DNA of 64,000 nt. Source: CALODP01 sp942492055. Lineage in GTDB: Bacteria > Bacteroidota > Ignavibacteria > Ignavibacteriales > Melioribacteraceae. The position numbers were made by a program, and so were the translations under genes. Under the pieces are notes generated by a model, which ran no database searches, was not told the origin of the DNA, and worked only from the letters and a program-made list of their open reading frames with translations. Shown piece by piece: positions 1-7,925 of this stretch; the stretch's first letter is position 1; each line of letters opens with the position of its first letter. The stretch lies in assembly GCA_942492055.1 (NCBI GenBank), contig CALODP010000031.1, forward strand, positions 1 to 64,000. Direction: 5' to 3'.

Positions 1-658
1 ATATATGCGGTTTCACTGTCTCTTTAGCTTCGATCTCTTTGGCAAATGAAAACAGATCATCGTCACTTGTTCCGAGATCGGTAAAATTCAGATTCTCATA
101 TTCCTTCAGAAAATCGGGCAATTCGTAATCGAACAAGAATATTTCTGCCGGAGTATCTACAAGATAATATGACAAAGCATGCAATAGGACACGCATTGTT
201 TCGAGACGTCCACCACTGGCAATACTGCATTCACGCTTTCCCGATTTTATTCCGAGGTCATAAGTAAGAGGATCGTGCTGATCTTCCGTTAACCATTTGT
301 GAACATACTTGATAAACTGATTGGGTGCCATTCTGTTGAATCCCCCTTTGGGAGCATAAGTAACACTCTGCTTGAGGGAATCGAGCAAAAGTTTGAGATA
401 TTTCTTTTTCCTTTTATCCCACCCTTTGCTCTCAATAATATCATCTAATTTGGAATCGCCAATAGCCATGAAATCGGGATCGATGCTATTCATCATAGCG
501 TAATACAAAGATAGGAGCCGGTCGTCTTGCACCGGATTACCAATGTGAAAATTAATTCGTTCCTCTTTAGGCAAAGGAGACGAAGCAGTAGCCTCGCTTA
601 TTTCAGCTACCTTCGCAACCTTAATTGGTTTTAGTCGTATCATATCGCTTCCGTTCAT
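1..658 (-). CDS. PLP-dependent aminotransferase-like protein, N-terminal part (truncated by window edge)
   Basis: The reading frame is open from 658 down to the left edge, so only about 219 N-terminal residues are seen. The segment INFHIGNPVQDDRLL and a later ASGGRLETMRVLL followed by LFDYELPDF resemble the start and the SGG-x-E-A-L / D-x-x-Y-P region of fold-type I aminotransferases, including the MocR/GntR type. The PLP lysine would lie outside the window. Start is either ATG 658 or ATG 643; the second has GGAAGC six bases upstream and fits better. Its gene end is 33 bp from the SPFH gene on the same strand, which is transcribed into it. The family call is inferred from two motifs only. Confidence 0.55.
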   Translation of the reverse strand, partial: MNGSDMIRLKPIKVAKVAEISEATASSPLPKEERINFHIGNPVQDDRLLSLYYAMMNSIDPDFMAIGDSKLDDIIESKGWDKRKKKYLKLLLDSLKQSVTYAPKGGFNRMAPNQFIKYVHKWLTEDQHDPLTYDLGIKSGKRECSIASGGRLETMRVLLHALSYYLVDTPAEIFLFDYELPDFLKEYENLNFTDLGTSDDDLFSFAKEIEAKETVKPHI

Positions 659-691
659 TCTGGCTATCGAAATCCTATATCTGAATAATGA

Positions 692-1654
692 TTACTTTTT
701 GGTATTATCTTTTTTTACCATCAATCCGGAAAGGAAATTTTGGAAAGCGCCGATCAACTGAGATCCCTGCTCTACTTCTCCGGATGAAAGAGAGACAATT
801 GTTTTAGCATTTTTCAGATTCTGGCTGGCTTCGGCCAATCTCGCAATCTGAGGTGTAAGCATCAATAATTCAGGATTTTCTTTCAGCAACTCAACTTCCT
901 CTTTATCGAGAGCGAGTTTCATTTTATTTCTTTTCAATTCTTCTTCTAATTTCTTCTGAGCCAACTCAGCTTCTCTTCCCATCTCAATTTTCTTGAGATC
1001 ATATTTCTTAATAGCCAATTCATGTTCCATACGGATAATCTCTTCGTCGGCTTTAATCTTTGTTTGAGTCGCTACTATTCTCGCTTTCTGATTTGTAAGC
1101 TCAGTCTGCTCAAGAATTCTTGCCTCTTCAATCTGCTTTACGGCTTCGGCTATTTTTTCATCAACCGGATCAACCGCCTGAATTGTAAGAGCTACTATTT
1201 CCACACCTAACTTTTCTCCGGTGTTTTTTAGAGCATTGTTGACGTGGGTGTTTATATCGTCAACTTTTAATTCCTCGATCTCTTTTGTTTCGGTAGCTTT
1301 GCGAATAATTCCCTCAAGAATAAGATCCAATTCTTTGGAAGCTGTCTTAACGGCCTCTTTATTCCATCCGCCAACCTTCACAAGTTTCGGGATGTTATTT
1401 TCGGAAGCGGCTGAGGTGAAACTCAATTTCACATTAACCGGAATTTTACCTTTAGCTTCAACTTCGATGTTAAGAAGCTTAGAGTAAGTAGTGTTTAGCA
1501 TCGCAAGACTAAAATGTCTCGGATAAAATCTTGATTTTCTCTGACGAACAACTCCGTTCTTTTCACACAAAACGATTTCATCAGGTGTTTTGATACGATA
1601 TTCAAAAATGAATACTATCAGTACAAATACAATAATCCCAGCCGCGATAAACAT
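692..1654 (-). CDS. SPFH/Band 7 domain membrane-anchored protein
   Basis: A 320-residue protein with one N-terminal membrane segment (residues 1-19, FIAAGIIVFVLIVFIFEY), an SPFH/band 7 domain (about 25-170) and a long charged coiled coil rich in E, K and Q (about 170-265). This is the layout of prohibitin/HflK/stomatin-like scaffolds that oligomerise on membranes. The frame stays open to a TTG at 1693, but ATG 1654 has AGGAG seven bases upstream and places the membrane segment at the very N terminus, so I use it. It probably shares a transcript with the PLP-fold gene downstream. The substrate or partner cannot be told from the sequence. Confidence 0.8.
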   Translation of the reverse strand: MFIAAGIIVFVLIVFIFEYRIKTPDEIVLCEKNGVVRQRKSRFYPRHFSLAMLNTTYSKLLNIEVEAKGKIPVNVKLSFTSAASENNIPKLVKVGGWNKEAVKTASKELDLILEGIIRKATETKEIEELKVDDINTHVNNALKNTGEKLGVEIVALTIQAVDPVDEKIAEAVKQIEEARILEQTELTNQKARIVATQTKIKADEEIIRMEHELAIKKYDLKKIEMGREAELAQKKLEEELKRNKMKLALDKEEVELLKENPELLMLTPQIARLAEASQNLKNAKTIVSLSSGEVEQGSQLIGAFQNFLSGLMVKKDNTKK

Positions 1655-2105
1655 CGGTATTCTCCTATCAATTTGTTTATGAATTACGGGCAATGTGAAA
1701 AAATAATTGACTATAAATACAAATTAAATTCACTATTTCAAGTATATCTTTCTTGTACAATTCGATTTTGTTATTCGAATTGGGTTTCTTCCCGACTTTA
1801 CGAATAAATATCCGCTCTTTTTATTCGCGAATCTTGAAAAATGTATGTAGATAGACCCCAAGCGGCACCATTCAATGGCAACACTTAATAATCTATAACA
1901 ATCACTTATGGAAATTTCGTTCAAATAGGTAAGTGGTAATCCGGCCAAACAAAACCAATCACAGTCAACTTATCCGGATAAGAGATGATCTCTTTTTTCA
2001 CTTATTATCATTCATTATATTTATAATCGGATGTGCAAATTTACTGCACTTTTTTTCATTTTCAAAATACCATTAGTACAATTTTAATTTAATTGTGGGG
2101 GAATA
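1655..2105. other. Intergenic region between divergent genes
   Basis: About 450 bp between the SPFH gene (minus) and the GyrI-like gene (plus), so it must hold both promoters. It contains a perfect 12-bp palindrome TTATCCGGATAA near 1971-1982, directly followed by AAGAGATGATCTCTTTTTT, a short stem with a T-run. I see no coding sequence; a 71-codon open frame on the minus strand has no family resemblance or ribosome site. Confidence 0.5.
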
Positions 2106-2723
2106 GTGCCAAAACTGGATCTTAAAAAAGAATACCGTGAGTTATTTTCCGCTTCTGCTAAGAATCCGAAAATACATGAAATCCCGAAAATGAATTATCT
2201 TTCGGTTCCCGGAAGTGGAAATCCGAATACTTCAGAGGAGTTTTCCAACGCAATCGAAGCTTTATATTCAGTCGCTTATACTGCAAAATTTTCACTCAAA
2301 AAGGAAGACGCCGATCTCGATTTTGTCGTCCCTCCGTTGGAAGGATTGTGGTGGACGAATGATATGAATGAGTTTAGTATGAATAGGAAAGAAGACTGGC
2401 TATGGGAACTATTGATCATGATTCCCGATCATATTAACAGAGATATTATCCGTAAAACAATTGAGGAAGTGAAGGAAAAGAAAAATCCGATTGCTTTGGA
2501 CAAACTTCGTTTTGTTGAATTCGAAGAAGGTCTCTCCTGCCAGATAATGCATATCGGTCCTTATGATGCCGAACCTAAGACCATCGAAAAACTGCATAAT
2601 TTCATTAAAGTGAATGGTTACGAATTGCGGGATAAACACCATGAAATTTATCTCAGTGACCCCAGACGATGCGCTCCGGAAAAGATGAAGACGATAATCA
2701 GGCAACCAATCTGTAAGATTTGA
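2106..2723 (+). CDS. GyrI-like small-molecule-binding domain protein
   Basis: A 205-residue protein. It starts at GTG 2106, preceded by the strong ribosome site GGGGGAA. Sequence such as KMNYLSVPGSG near residue 30 and VPPLEGLWW near residue 79, with a later hydrophobic stretch CQIMHIGPYDAE, matches the stand-alone GyrI-like/SOUL fold family (YjcG-type hypothetical proteins). In other proteins this fold binds hydrophobic ligands or caps AraC/BmrR regulators. There is no DNA-binding domain here, so it is probably a ligand-binding or hydrolase-like single-domain protein. It converges on dnaA and the two share a terminator. Confidence 0.75.
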   Translation: MPKLDLKKEYRELFSASAKNPKIHEIPKMNYLSVPGSGNPNTSEEFSNAIEALYSVAYTAKFSLKKEDADLDFVVPPLEGLWWTNDMNEFSMNRKEDWLWELLIMIPDHINRDIIRKTIEEVKEKKNPIALDKLRFVEFEEGLSCQIMHIGPYDAEPKTIEKLHNFIKVNGYELRDKHHEIYLSDPRRCAPEKMKTIIRQPICKI

Positions 2724-2732
2724 TACAGAAAA

Positions 2733-2797
2733 GGCTCAATATTGAATAATGAGCTTTCATTTTCCCACTAAAAGGAAAAGTTATTCAAAATTGAGCC
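2733..2797. terminator. Bidirectional hairpin between GyrI-like gene and dnaA
   Basis: Inverted repeat with 17-base arms (2733-2749 and 2781-2797) that differ at one position, with a 31-base loop holding a second small stem. It lies between two converging genes, as expected for a shared terminator. Confidence 0.6.
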
Positions 2798-2809
2798 GAA
2801 AATTTATTT

Positions 2810-4225
2810 TTAGGAAACGCCGAGTTCTATCTTATTACGAAGCCCTTCGACTACATCCTTGATGTTTTCATCGTCGTCAACCATTTGTTCGATTGAGTTA
2901 TAGGCGTGAATTACAGTCGAGTGATCACGACCACCGAAATGCAATCCGATTGTTTTCAACGAGGATTTCGTAAGTTTCTTCGAGAGAAACATAGCTATTT
3001 GTCTTGCTATTACAACCTCTTTCTTACGATTCTTTTCTCTTACTTTGTTTTCGTCAACACCGAAATGCTCACAAACAACTTGAGTAATATATTCTATGGA
3101 AATATTCATCTGACGCCCCGTAGCTATCTCACGTACGGTCTTTTTGGCCAAAGTCATATCAATTTCTCTTGAGCTTAAGGAGGAACTTGCCAACAGCTTG
3201 ATCAAACACCCCTCAAGTTCACGGATATTGGAGGTAATGTTCAAAGCTATATATTCAAGAATACCATTCGAAATAGTGATGCCGTAATTCTGGCTCTTGT
3301 TTTTCAAAATAGCAATTCGAGTTTCAAAATCAGGAGGCTGAATATCGGTTGTTAATCCCCATTGGAATCTTGAAATTAATCTTTCATTCATCCCTTTCAA
3401 ATCTTTAGGGGGTTTATCCGAAGATAAGACAACTTGCTTTCCGGACTGATGCAACTTATTGAAAATGTGGAAGAAATAATCCTGAGTCTTCTCTTTCCCG
3501 ATAAGAAATTGAATATCGTCCACAATTAAAACGTCCATGCTTTTGTAGAAAGCAGAGAACTCATTCGCAGTGTTATTCTGGATCGCGTCCACAAACTCAA
3601 CGGTAAATTGCTCGGTTGAAAGATAGATAACTCTTTTCTTAGGATCGTTTCTCAGAACAGTATTTCCGATTGCCTGAATAAGGTGGGTCTTACCGAGCCC
3701 TACCCCTCCGTAAATGAACAAAGGATTGAATGAAGTTTCCCCTGGATTATCGGCAACGGCAACTGCAGCCGCTCTGGCCAATTGGTTACTATCCCCTTTG
3801 ATATAGTTATTGAAAGTATATTTCGGAATAAGATACGTTTCAAATCGGGGTTCTTCTCTTTTAGGCTGCTTTACCGGTACAGGCTCGATATGTCTCGGTT
3901 CGTCGGAAGAACTTTTGAGGTTTTCAAGTTCCAATGCGCTTTCGCTGTCTTCAACAATAACATATACAAGCTTCCCTTCACTACCTAAAACTTGGCTAAT
4001 GGATTTATTAATCAAAGTATTATAATGCTCATCAATCCACTCTACAAAAAAGTTATTTGGCACCTGTATTTTCAATATGGAGCCATTAATCTCAAGCGGT
4101 TTTATGGGCAAAAACCATGTACTATAGGTTATCGGGGGAACATTATCTTTGATTATTTCAAGACATTGCTTCCAGTAATATTTCGAATCTTTCTCTTCAG
4201 CAATCACGCTTAATTCTTCTTGCAT
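2810..4225 (-). CDS. dnaA: Chromosomal replication initiator protein DnaA
   Basis: A complete DnaA of about 471 residues. Domain I is at the N terminus (YYWKQCLEIIKDNVPPITY), followed by a variable linker, the AAA+ domain III with Walker A GGVGLGKTH and Walker B VLIVDDIQF, and the domain IV helix-turn-helix ending with the DnaA signature GGRDHSTVIHAYNSI. It binds DnaA boxes and melts the origin. The frame is also open to a GTG at 4240, but that codon lies inside a perfect DnaA box (4233-4241), so I favour ATG 4225. The box would then be in the leader, fitting autorepression. The divergent neighbour is the epimerase gene across the oriC-like region. Confidence 0.97.
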   Translation of the reverse strand: MQEELSVIAEEKDSKYYWKQCLEIIKDNVPPITYSTWFLPIKPLEINGSILKIQVPNNFFVEWIDEHYNTLINKSISQVLGSEGKLVYVIVEDSESALELENLKSSSDEPRHIEPVPVKQPKREEPRFETYLIPKYTFNNYIKGDSNQLARAAAVAVADNPGETSFNPLFIYGGVGLGKTHLIQAIGNTVLRNDPKKRVIYLSTEQFTVEFVDAIQNNTANEFSAFYKSMDVLIVDDIQFLIGKEKTQDYFFHIFNKLHQSGKQVVLSSDKPPKDLKGMNERLISRFQWGLTTDIQPPDFETRIAILKNKSQNYGITISNGILEYIALNITSNIRELEGCLIKLLASSSLSSREIDMTLAKKTVREIATGRQMNISIEYITQVVCEHFGVDENKVREKNRKKEVVIARQIAMFLSKKLTKSSLKTIGLHFGGRDHSTVIHAYNSIEQMVDDDENIKDVVEGLRNKIELGVS

Positions 4226-4232
4226 CCTAAAG

Positions 4233-4670
4233 TTATCCACAAAATAGATACACTATTTTTTTTATTTTATTCAACGAACAATATGTTAACAACCCGCATC
4301 ACAAAAAGGATTGTCCACATCTTATTCACATGATATCAAACGACGCATCTTGTTTGTTTGCAACAACTTAAAGAGCTTGTTTAAAAGTTATACACATTTT
4401 TCGTTACTGCTATCACCATGATTCGGGTCATATCTTCGGTGTGTGAAACGTTTCACGCCGGAAAGTTATCCACAAGTTATCCACATGATTAACATCCTCT
4501 TTTCGCGGGGTGAAAATAGAATTATTTTACTATATGCGCAAATTAAATCTGGAAAAATCTTCTAAGTTGTTGAATTACAAGTAGATAAAATTTTTCCCTT
4601 TCCGTTTGATTATTTTCCATAATTTTCCTAAGAAGATTTTTTATCTTACCAACTTCTAAAATACAGAACT
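4233..4670. other. oriC-like region: DnaA-box cluster upstream of dnaA
   Basis: Three perfect TTATCCACA boxes at 4233-4241, 4466-4474 and 4477-4485, two TTATNCACA variants at 4322-4330 (TTATTCACA) and 4388-4396 (TTATACACA), and a one-mismatch box TTGTCCACA at 4311-4319. All six read on the plus strand. The last two perfect boxes are 2 bp apart, a close-packed arrangement. Beyond them, 4500-4670 is AT-rich and could be the unwinding element. An origin next to dnaA is common in bacteria. GC skew across the whole chromosome, not available here, would settle it. Confidence 0.75.
4443..4456. promoter_or_regulatory. 14-bp perfect palindrome GTGAAACGTTTCAC in oriC
   Basis: A perfect palindrome just upstream of the paired DnaA boxes. 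It has the half-sites of a ParB parS site (GTTTCAC/GTGAAAC) in swapped order, and it also resembles a LacI-family operator with a central CG. Which protein binds it is unknown. Confidence 0.4.
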
Positions 4671-5615
4671 ATGGAGTATAACATATTGAAAATAGTAATC
4701 ACCGGCGGTTGCGGATTCATCGGAAGCCATCTCGCCGAATATTGGGCGTCTCAAAACGCCGAAATACATGTAATTGATAATCTCAGAAGCGGAGATAAAG
4801 CTAATTTAACCGGCATTCCAAATGTTACGCATCACTTCGGAAGCATTACAGATAAGGAATTAATCTGTAAGGTTATCGAAGGAGCCGATTATGTCTTTAA
4901 CTTTGCCGCTTTGGTTTCCGTACCCGAATCCGTAGAAAAGCCTATGGAATGTATTGATATTAATGCTAAAGGGCTAATTAATCTTTTGGAAGCAGCAAAA
5001 AAACATAATGTAAAAAAACTAGTCCATTCCAGTTCGGCAGCTGTTTACGGAGACGACGCAGAACTCCCCAACAGAATTTCTTTGCGTCCAAACCCGAAAT
5101 CTCCTTACGGAATTACCAAACTCGACGGTGAGTATTATTGCAATTTCTATCGTGGCGAATTCGGCGTTAACGCTGTTTCCTTGCGCTATTTCAACGTCTT
5201 CGGGCCACGACAAAACCCAAAGAGTCAATACGCCGCAGCTGTTCCTATCTTTATTTCCAAAGCTATCGCAAACGAAGAGATCACTATCTACGGCGACGGA
5301 GAACAGACTCGCGATTTTATTTTCGTTAAAGATATCGTAAAAGCGAATGTACTTGCCGCTACCACTCCAGAGGCTAAAGGAGTTTACAATGTAGCTAACG
5401 GAAAAACTCTTACGATCAACAACCTCGCGAAGAAGATTATCGAGATTACCAATTCGGAGAGCAAAATTGTTTACAAACCGGAAAGAGCAGGCGACATAAA
5501 ATATAGTCTCGCCGCAATTGACGAAACCATAGATGAACTCGGGTTTACACCATCCGAGAATTTAGATAACGAATTAAAACAAACTATTGAGTATTTCATT
5601 AACAACGGCGCGTAG
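4671..5615 (+). CDS. NAD-dependent sugar-nucleotide epimerase/dehydratase (extended SDR)
   Basis: A 314-residue extended short-chain dehydrogenase. The NAD-binding motif GGCGFIGSH is near residues 12-20, a SSSAAVYG segment near 125 supplies the catalytic serine, and YGITK gives the Tyr-x3-Lys pair. The C-terminal half resembles UDP-glucose/UDP-N-acetylglucosamine 4-epimerases. It probably interconverts or dehydrates a UDP- or dTDP-sugar for surface polysaccharide. ATG 4671 has no clear ribosome site. TTG 4686, giving MKIVITGG, has GGAG nine bases upstream and is a good alternative. It is followed after one base by the asparaginase gene, so the two are co-transcribed. Exact substrate not assignable. 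Confidence 0.85.
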   Translation: MEYNILKIVITGGCGFIGSHLAEYWASQNAEIHVIDNLRSGDKANLTGIPNVTHHFGSITDKELICKVIEGADYVFNFAALVSVPESVEKPMECIDINAKGLINLLEAAKKHNVKKLVHSSSAAVYGDDAELPNRISLRPNPKSPYGITKLDGEYYCNFYRGEFGVNAVSLRYFNVFGPRQNPKSQYAAAVPIFISKAIANEEITIYGDGEQTRDFIFVKDIVKANVLAATTPEAKGVYNVANGKTLTINNLAKKIIEITNSESKIVYKPERAGDIKYSLAAIDETIDELGFTPSENLDNELKQTIEYFINNGA

Positions 5616-5616
5616 A

Positions 5617-6591
5617 ATGAAAAACATATTGATAGTATTTACCGGCGGTACCTTCTCGATGAAAATAGATAAGAAGACCGGCGGCGCTGTTCCCCATTTT
5701 CACGGTGATCAGCTTTTGAATAAAATTCCCGACGCCAATGATTTGGCAAATATATCCATGTATGAATACGGAATGTATCCCGGTCCTCATATGACTCCCG
5801 AACTAATGCTCGATTTGTCCGGGAAAATAAACGAATTCATCAAAAAGGATGATATCGACGGGATTATTGTTACTCACGGTACCGATACCCTCGAGGAGAC
5901 AGCTTATTTCCTCGACTTGACCGTAAAAACAAGTAAACCTATTGTTGTAATCGGCGCGATGAAAACCGCTTCGGAACCGGATTGGGACGGCCCTCGTAAT
6001 TTGATTGACGCCATACATATTATTAACAATCCTAACAGCGAAAACCTAGGAGTTTTGGTTTGCCTTAACGGGGAAATAAACGCCGCGAGCGAAGTTACCA
6101 AAACCCATACGGAAAAGGTAGAAACATTCCACAGTCTCGATTTCGGCGCTTTGGGATTTGTTGACCGCGGAAGGGTCTTCTTCAACAGAGCCCCGAGAAA
6201 ACTGGAAACTATTCAATCGGATAAAATAAATCCCAATGTCGATCTCATCAAGGCTTATGCCGGAATGACAGATAAATATTTCAGATTCGCGGCCGATAGT
6301 GGTATTTGCGGATTGGTCGTTGAGGCTATGGGAGTTGGAAATGTTCCTCCCGAAGCTTTGGAGGGAATTAAATATGTCCTCTCAAAAGGGATTCCGGTTG
6401 TGTTGGTTTCGAGATGCCCCGCCGGGGAAACTCTCGATATCTACAGCTATCCCGGAGCCGGTAAATGGCTTAAGGAAGCCGGAGTAATATTTGCCGATTA
6501 TCTGAACGGACAGAAAGGAAGAATAAAACTGATGCTTTGCCTCGGATTGACGAACAATCAGGAAAAACTCAGAAACTATTTCAAAAAATAG
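5617..6591 (+). CDS. L-asparaginase family protein
   Basis: A 324-residue type I/II asparaginase-fold protein. The first catalytic threonine lies in FTGGTFSM near residue 10, the second in VTHGTDTLEE near residue 88, with the conserved lysine in VVIGAMK and DGPRNL after it. It hydrolyses L-asparagine to aspartate and ammonia; a GatD-like role is less likely without the extra N-terminal domain. No signal peptide, so cytoplasmic. ATG 5617 starts one base after the upstream stop; a longer in-frame extension to 5587 would overlap the epimerase and is not needed. The next gene begins directly after its stop codon, indicating a three-gene operon. Confidence 0.88.
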   Translation: MKNILIVFTGGTFSMKIDKKTGGAVPHFHGDQLLNKIPDANDLANISMYEYGMYPGPHMTPELMLDLSGKINEFIKKDDIDGIIVTHGTDTLEETAYFLDLTVKTSKPIVVIGAMKTASEPDWDGPRNLIDAIHIINNPNSENLGVLVCLNGEINAASEVTKTHTEKVETFHSLDFGALGFVDRGRVFFNRAPRKLETIQSDKINPNVDLIKAYAGMTDKYFRFAADSGICGLVVEAMGVGNVPPEALEGIKYVLSKGIPVVLVSRCPAGETLDIYSYPGAGKWLKEAGVIFADYLNGQKGRIKLMLCLGLTNNQEKLRNYFKK

Positions 6592-7134
6592 ATGATTCCC
6601 AAGAATACAAATAGAAACCGGAAGTCGGCTTTGATAAAAAGCTGGCTTCCTTCCTTATTCTTTTTACCGATAATCCTTTTCCTCATTTCAAATCGGGGAG
6701 ATTTTATTCCTATTCTCGATCATTTTAATCTCCTGATTCACGAAGGAGGACACGGCATTTTCAGTATTTTCAACGATTTCATCTACACTCTCGGGGGCTC
6801 GCTAATGCAAATTATTATCCCCCTACTCTTTATTTTCTATTCATACACAAACCGAAAGAGAATCGCTCTACGAATATCCCTTATTTTCCTCGGAGAGAAC
6901 CTGATGAATATCGGAAGATACGTTGCGGACGCCAGATCTCAGACAATTCCCTTATTAGGTGGCAAAAATGTTTATCACGATTGGACTTACATCCTCAGCA
7001 GAATAAATATGCTCGAATATGACCACACTTTCGAAACAATATTGTTCATCATCGCTTGTATCTTATTCTTAATCACCCTAATACTCCCGTTAATCATGTA
7101 CGAAGGGGAGATCAAGAGAATAGAACTGCTCTGA
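6592..7134 (+). CDS. Multi-pass membrane protein with HExxH, M50-like metalloprotease candidate
   Basis: A 180-residue protein with about four hydrophobic segments (near residues 17-34, 58-84, 95-108 and 150-172). It carries LLIHEGGHGIF near residue 45, an HExxH zinc motif within a hydrophobic context, followed by GGSLMQIIIPLLF. The order HExxH then GG-x-x-x-Q-x-x-x-P resembles the core of site-2/M50-type intramembrane metalloproteases. The third ligand may be in the ENLMNIGRYVADAR stretch. It begins immediately after the asparaginase stop codon, so translation is coupled. The family is inferred from motif order only; it could also be an inactive or unrelated membrane protein. Confidence 0.55.
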   Translation: MIPKNTNRNRKSALIKSWLPSLFFLPIILFLISNRGDFIPILDHFNLLIHEGGHGIFSIFNDFIYTLGGSLMQIIIPLLFIFYSYTNRKRIALRISLIFLGENLMNIGRYVADARSQTIPLLGGKNVYHDWTYILSRINMLEYDHTFETILFIIACILFLITLILPLIMYEGEIKRIELL

Positions 7135-7203
7135 AACACCTTTTCCGGCGAATCCCTCAATAAATGAATGAAATCAAGTGCCATATCCTATTTTGCGTCA
7201 CGT

Positions 7204-7568
7204 ATATGGTAAATGTATCCACCCATGAGGTAAATATATCCACATATGAGATACATATACTCAGTGATGAGGTAAATGTATTCATTTATGAGATAAATAT
7301 ACTCACATATGAGGGAAATATATCCGGTCATATTGTATATATACTCACATATATGGCTTATTGCACTATGTATATTCTATTTTGCAATAAATACATAAAG
7401 GACATGGGTGATGCACTTTACTATATATATGGATACATTTACCAGATATGTAATGCAATTTAACAGATACAAGAGTATATGTGTTAGATATGTGAGTATA
7501 TTTGTCAGATATATGAGTATATGTATCAGATATGTGATGCACTTTACCAGATACGTAGTGCACTAAAG
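7204..7568. repeat. 21-bp degenerate repeat array R1 with central orientation switch
   Basis: Left arm: eight units on the plus strand beginning at 7204, 7225, 7246, 7267, 7288, 7309, 7330 and 7351, each of ATGAGGTAAATATA type followed by a CYCACAT-like end. Right arm: units in the opposite orientation whose CAGAT-like ends fall at 7422, 7443, 7464, 7485, 7506, 7527 and 7548. Spacing is exactly 21 bp in both arms. Some units carry a GTGCAT word instead of the TATACTC word. Between the arms TTATTGCA (7358-7365) and TGCAATAA (7383-7390) form an inverted pair. The open frames across it show a 7-residue periodicity only because 21 is a multiple of 3; I do not regard them as genes. Confidence 0.85.
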
Positions 7569-7599
7569 CATATATCCCTCGCAGCACCCTTTTTTGATA

Positions 7600-7628
7600 A
7601 AAATCGCTTCGATTTTCCCTTTTTTTAG
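7600..7628 (+). terminator. Short hairpin with T-run after R1
   Basis: AAAATCG (7600-7606) pairs with CGATTTT (7610-7616) and is followed by CCC and seven or more T. It could end the epimerase-asparaginase-membrane protein transcript beyond array R1. Confidence 0.5.
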
Positions 7629-7925
7629 CTTGTTATCGGTGAGCAAGATTACATTCGGTTCTAAATTGATTCGTATAAATCAGGTCAAATCGTATTGTCT
7701 TCCGTTTTTATCAGACATTATTGATTAATTGCCGTGATTTCATCGCATGCTGGGTCTTTGCGCCTCTTTTTGTCATATTATGCTGTTCCCGTAACAAATT
7801 AGTGTTTTACATGAGAAAATTTGAATATGATGGCCGAATTCCTAACAACATTTCTTTATTATAAAGCGATTTTGTCTTAACTTTGTGCTACTATAAATAG
7901 CTAATAATGCGTTTGGAGGGATATT
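7629..7925. promoter_or_regulatory. Upstream region of the ATP-cone kinase gene
   Basis: About 300 bp without a gene. TAACTTTG at 7878-7885 matches the Bacteroidota -7 element TAnnTTTG and lies 40 bp before the start codon, but no matching -33 TTTG is at the usual distance. The ribosome site GGAGGG is at 7915-7920. Nothing else is recognisable. Confidence 0.35.

Noticed and set aside
1733..1948. 71-codon open frame on the minus strand
   Set aside because: No ribosome site and no recognisable protein features; it lies in the promoter region between divergent genes.
7164..7587. Open frames of 99 and 73 codons over array R1
   Set aside because: Their amino-acid sequences only repeat the 21-bp unit; no ribosome site and no family.
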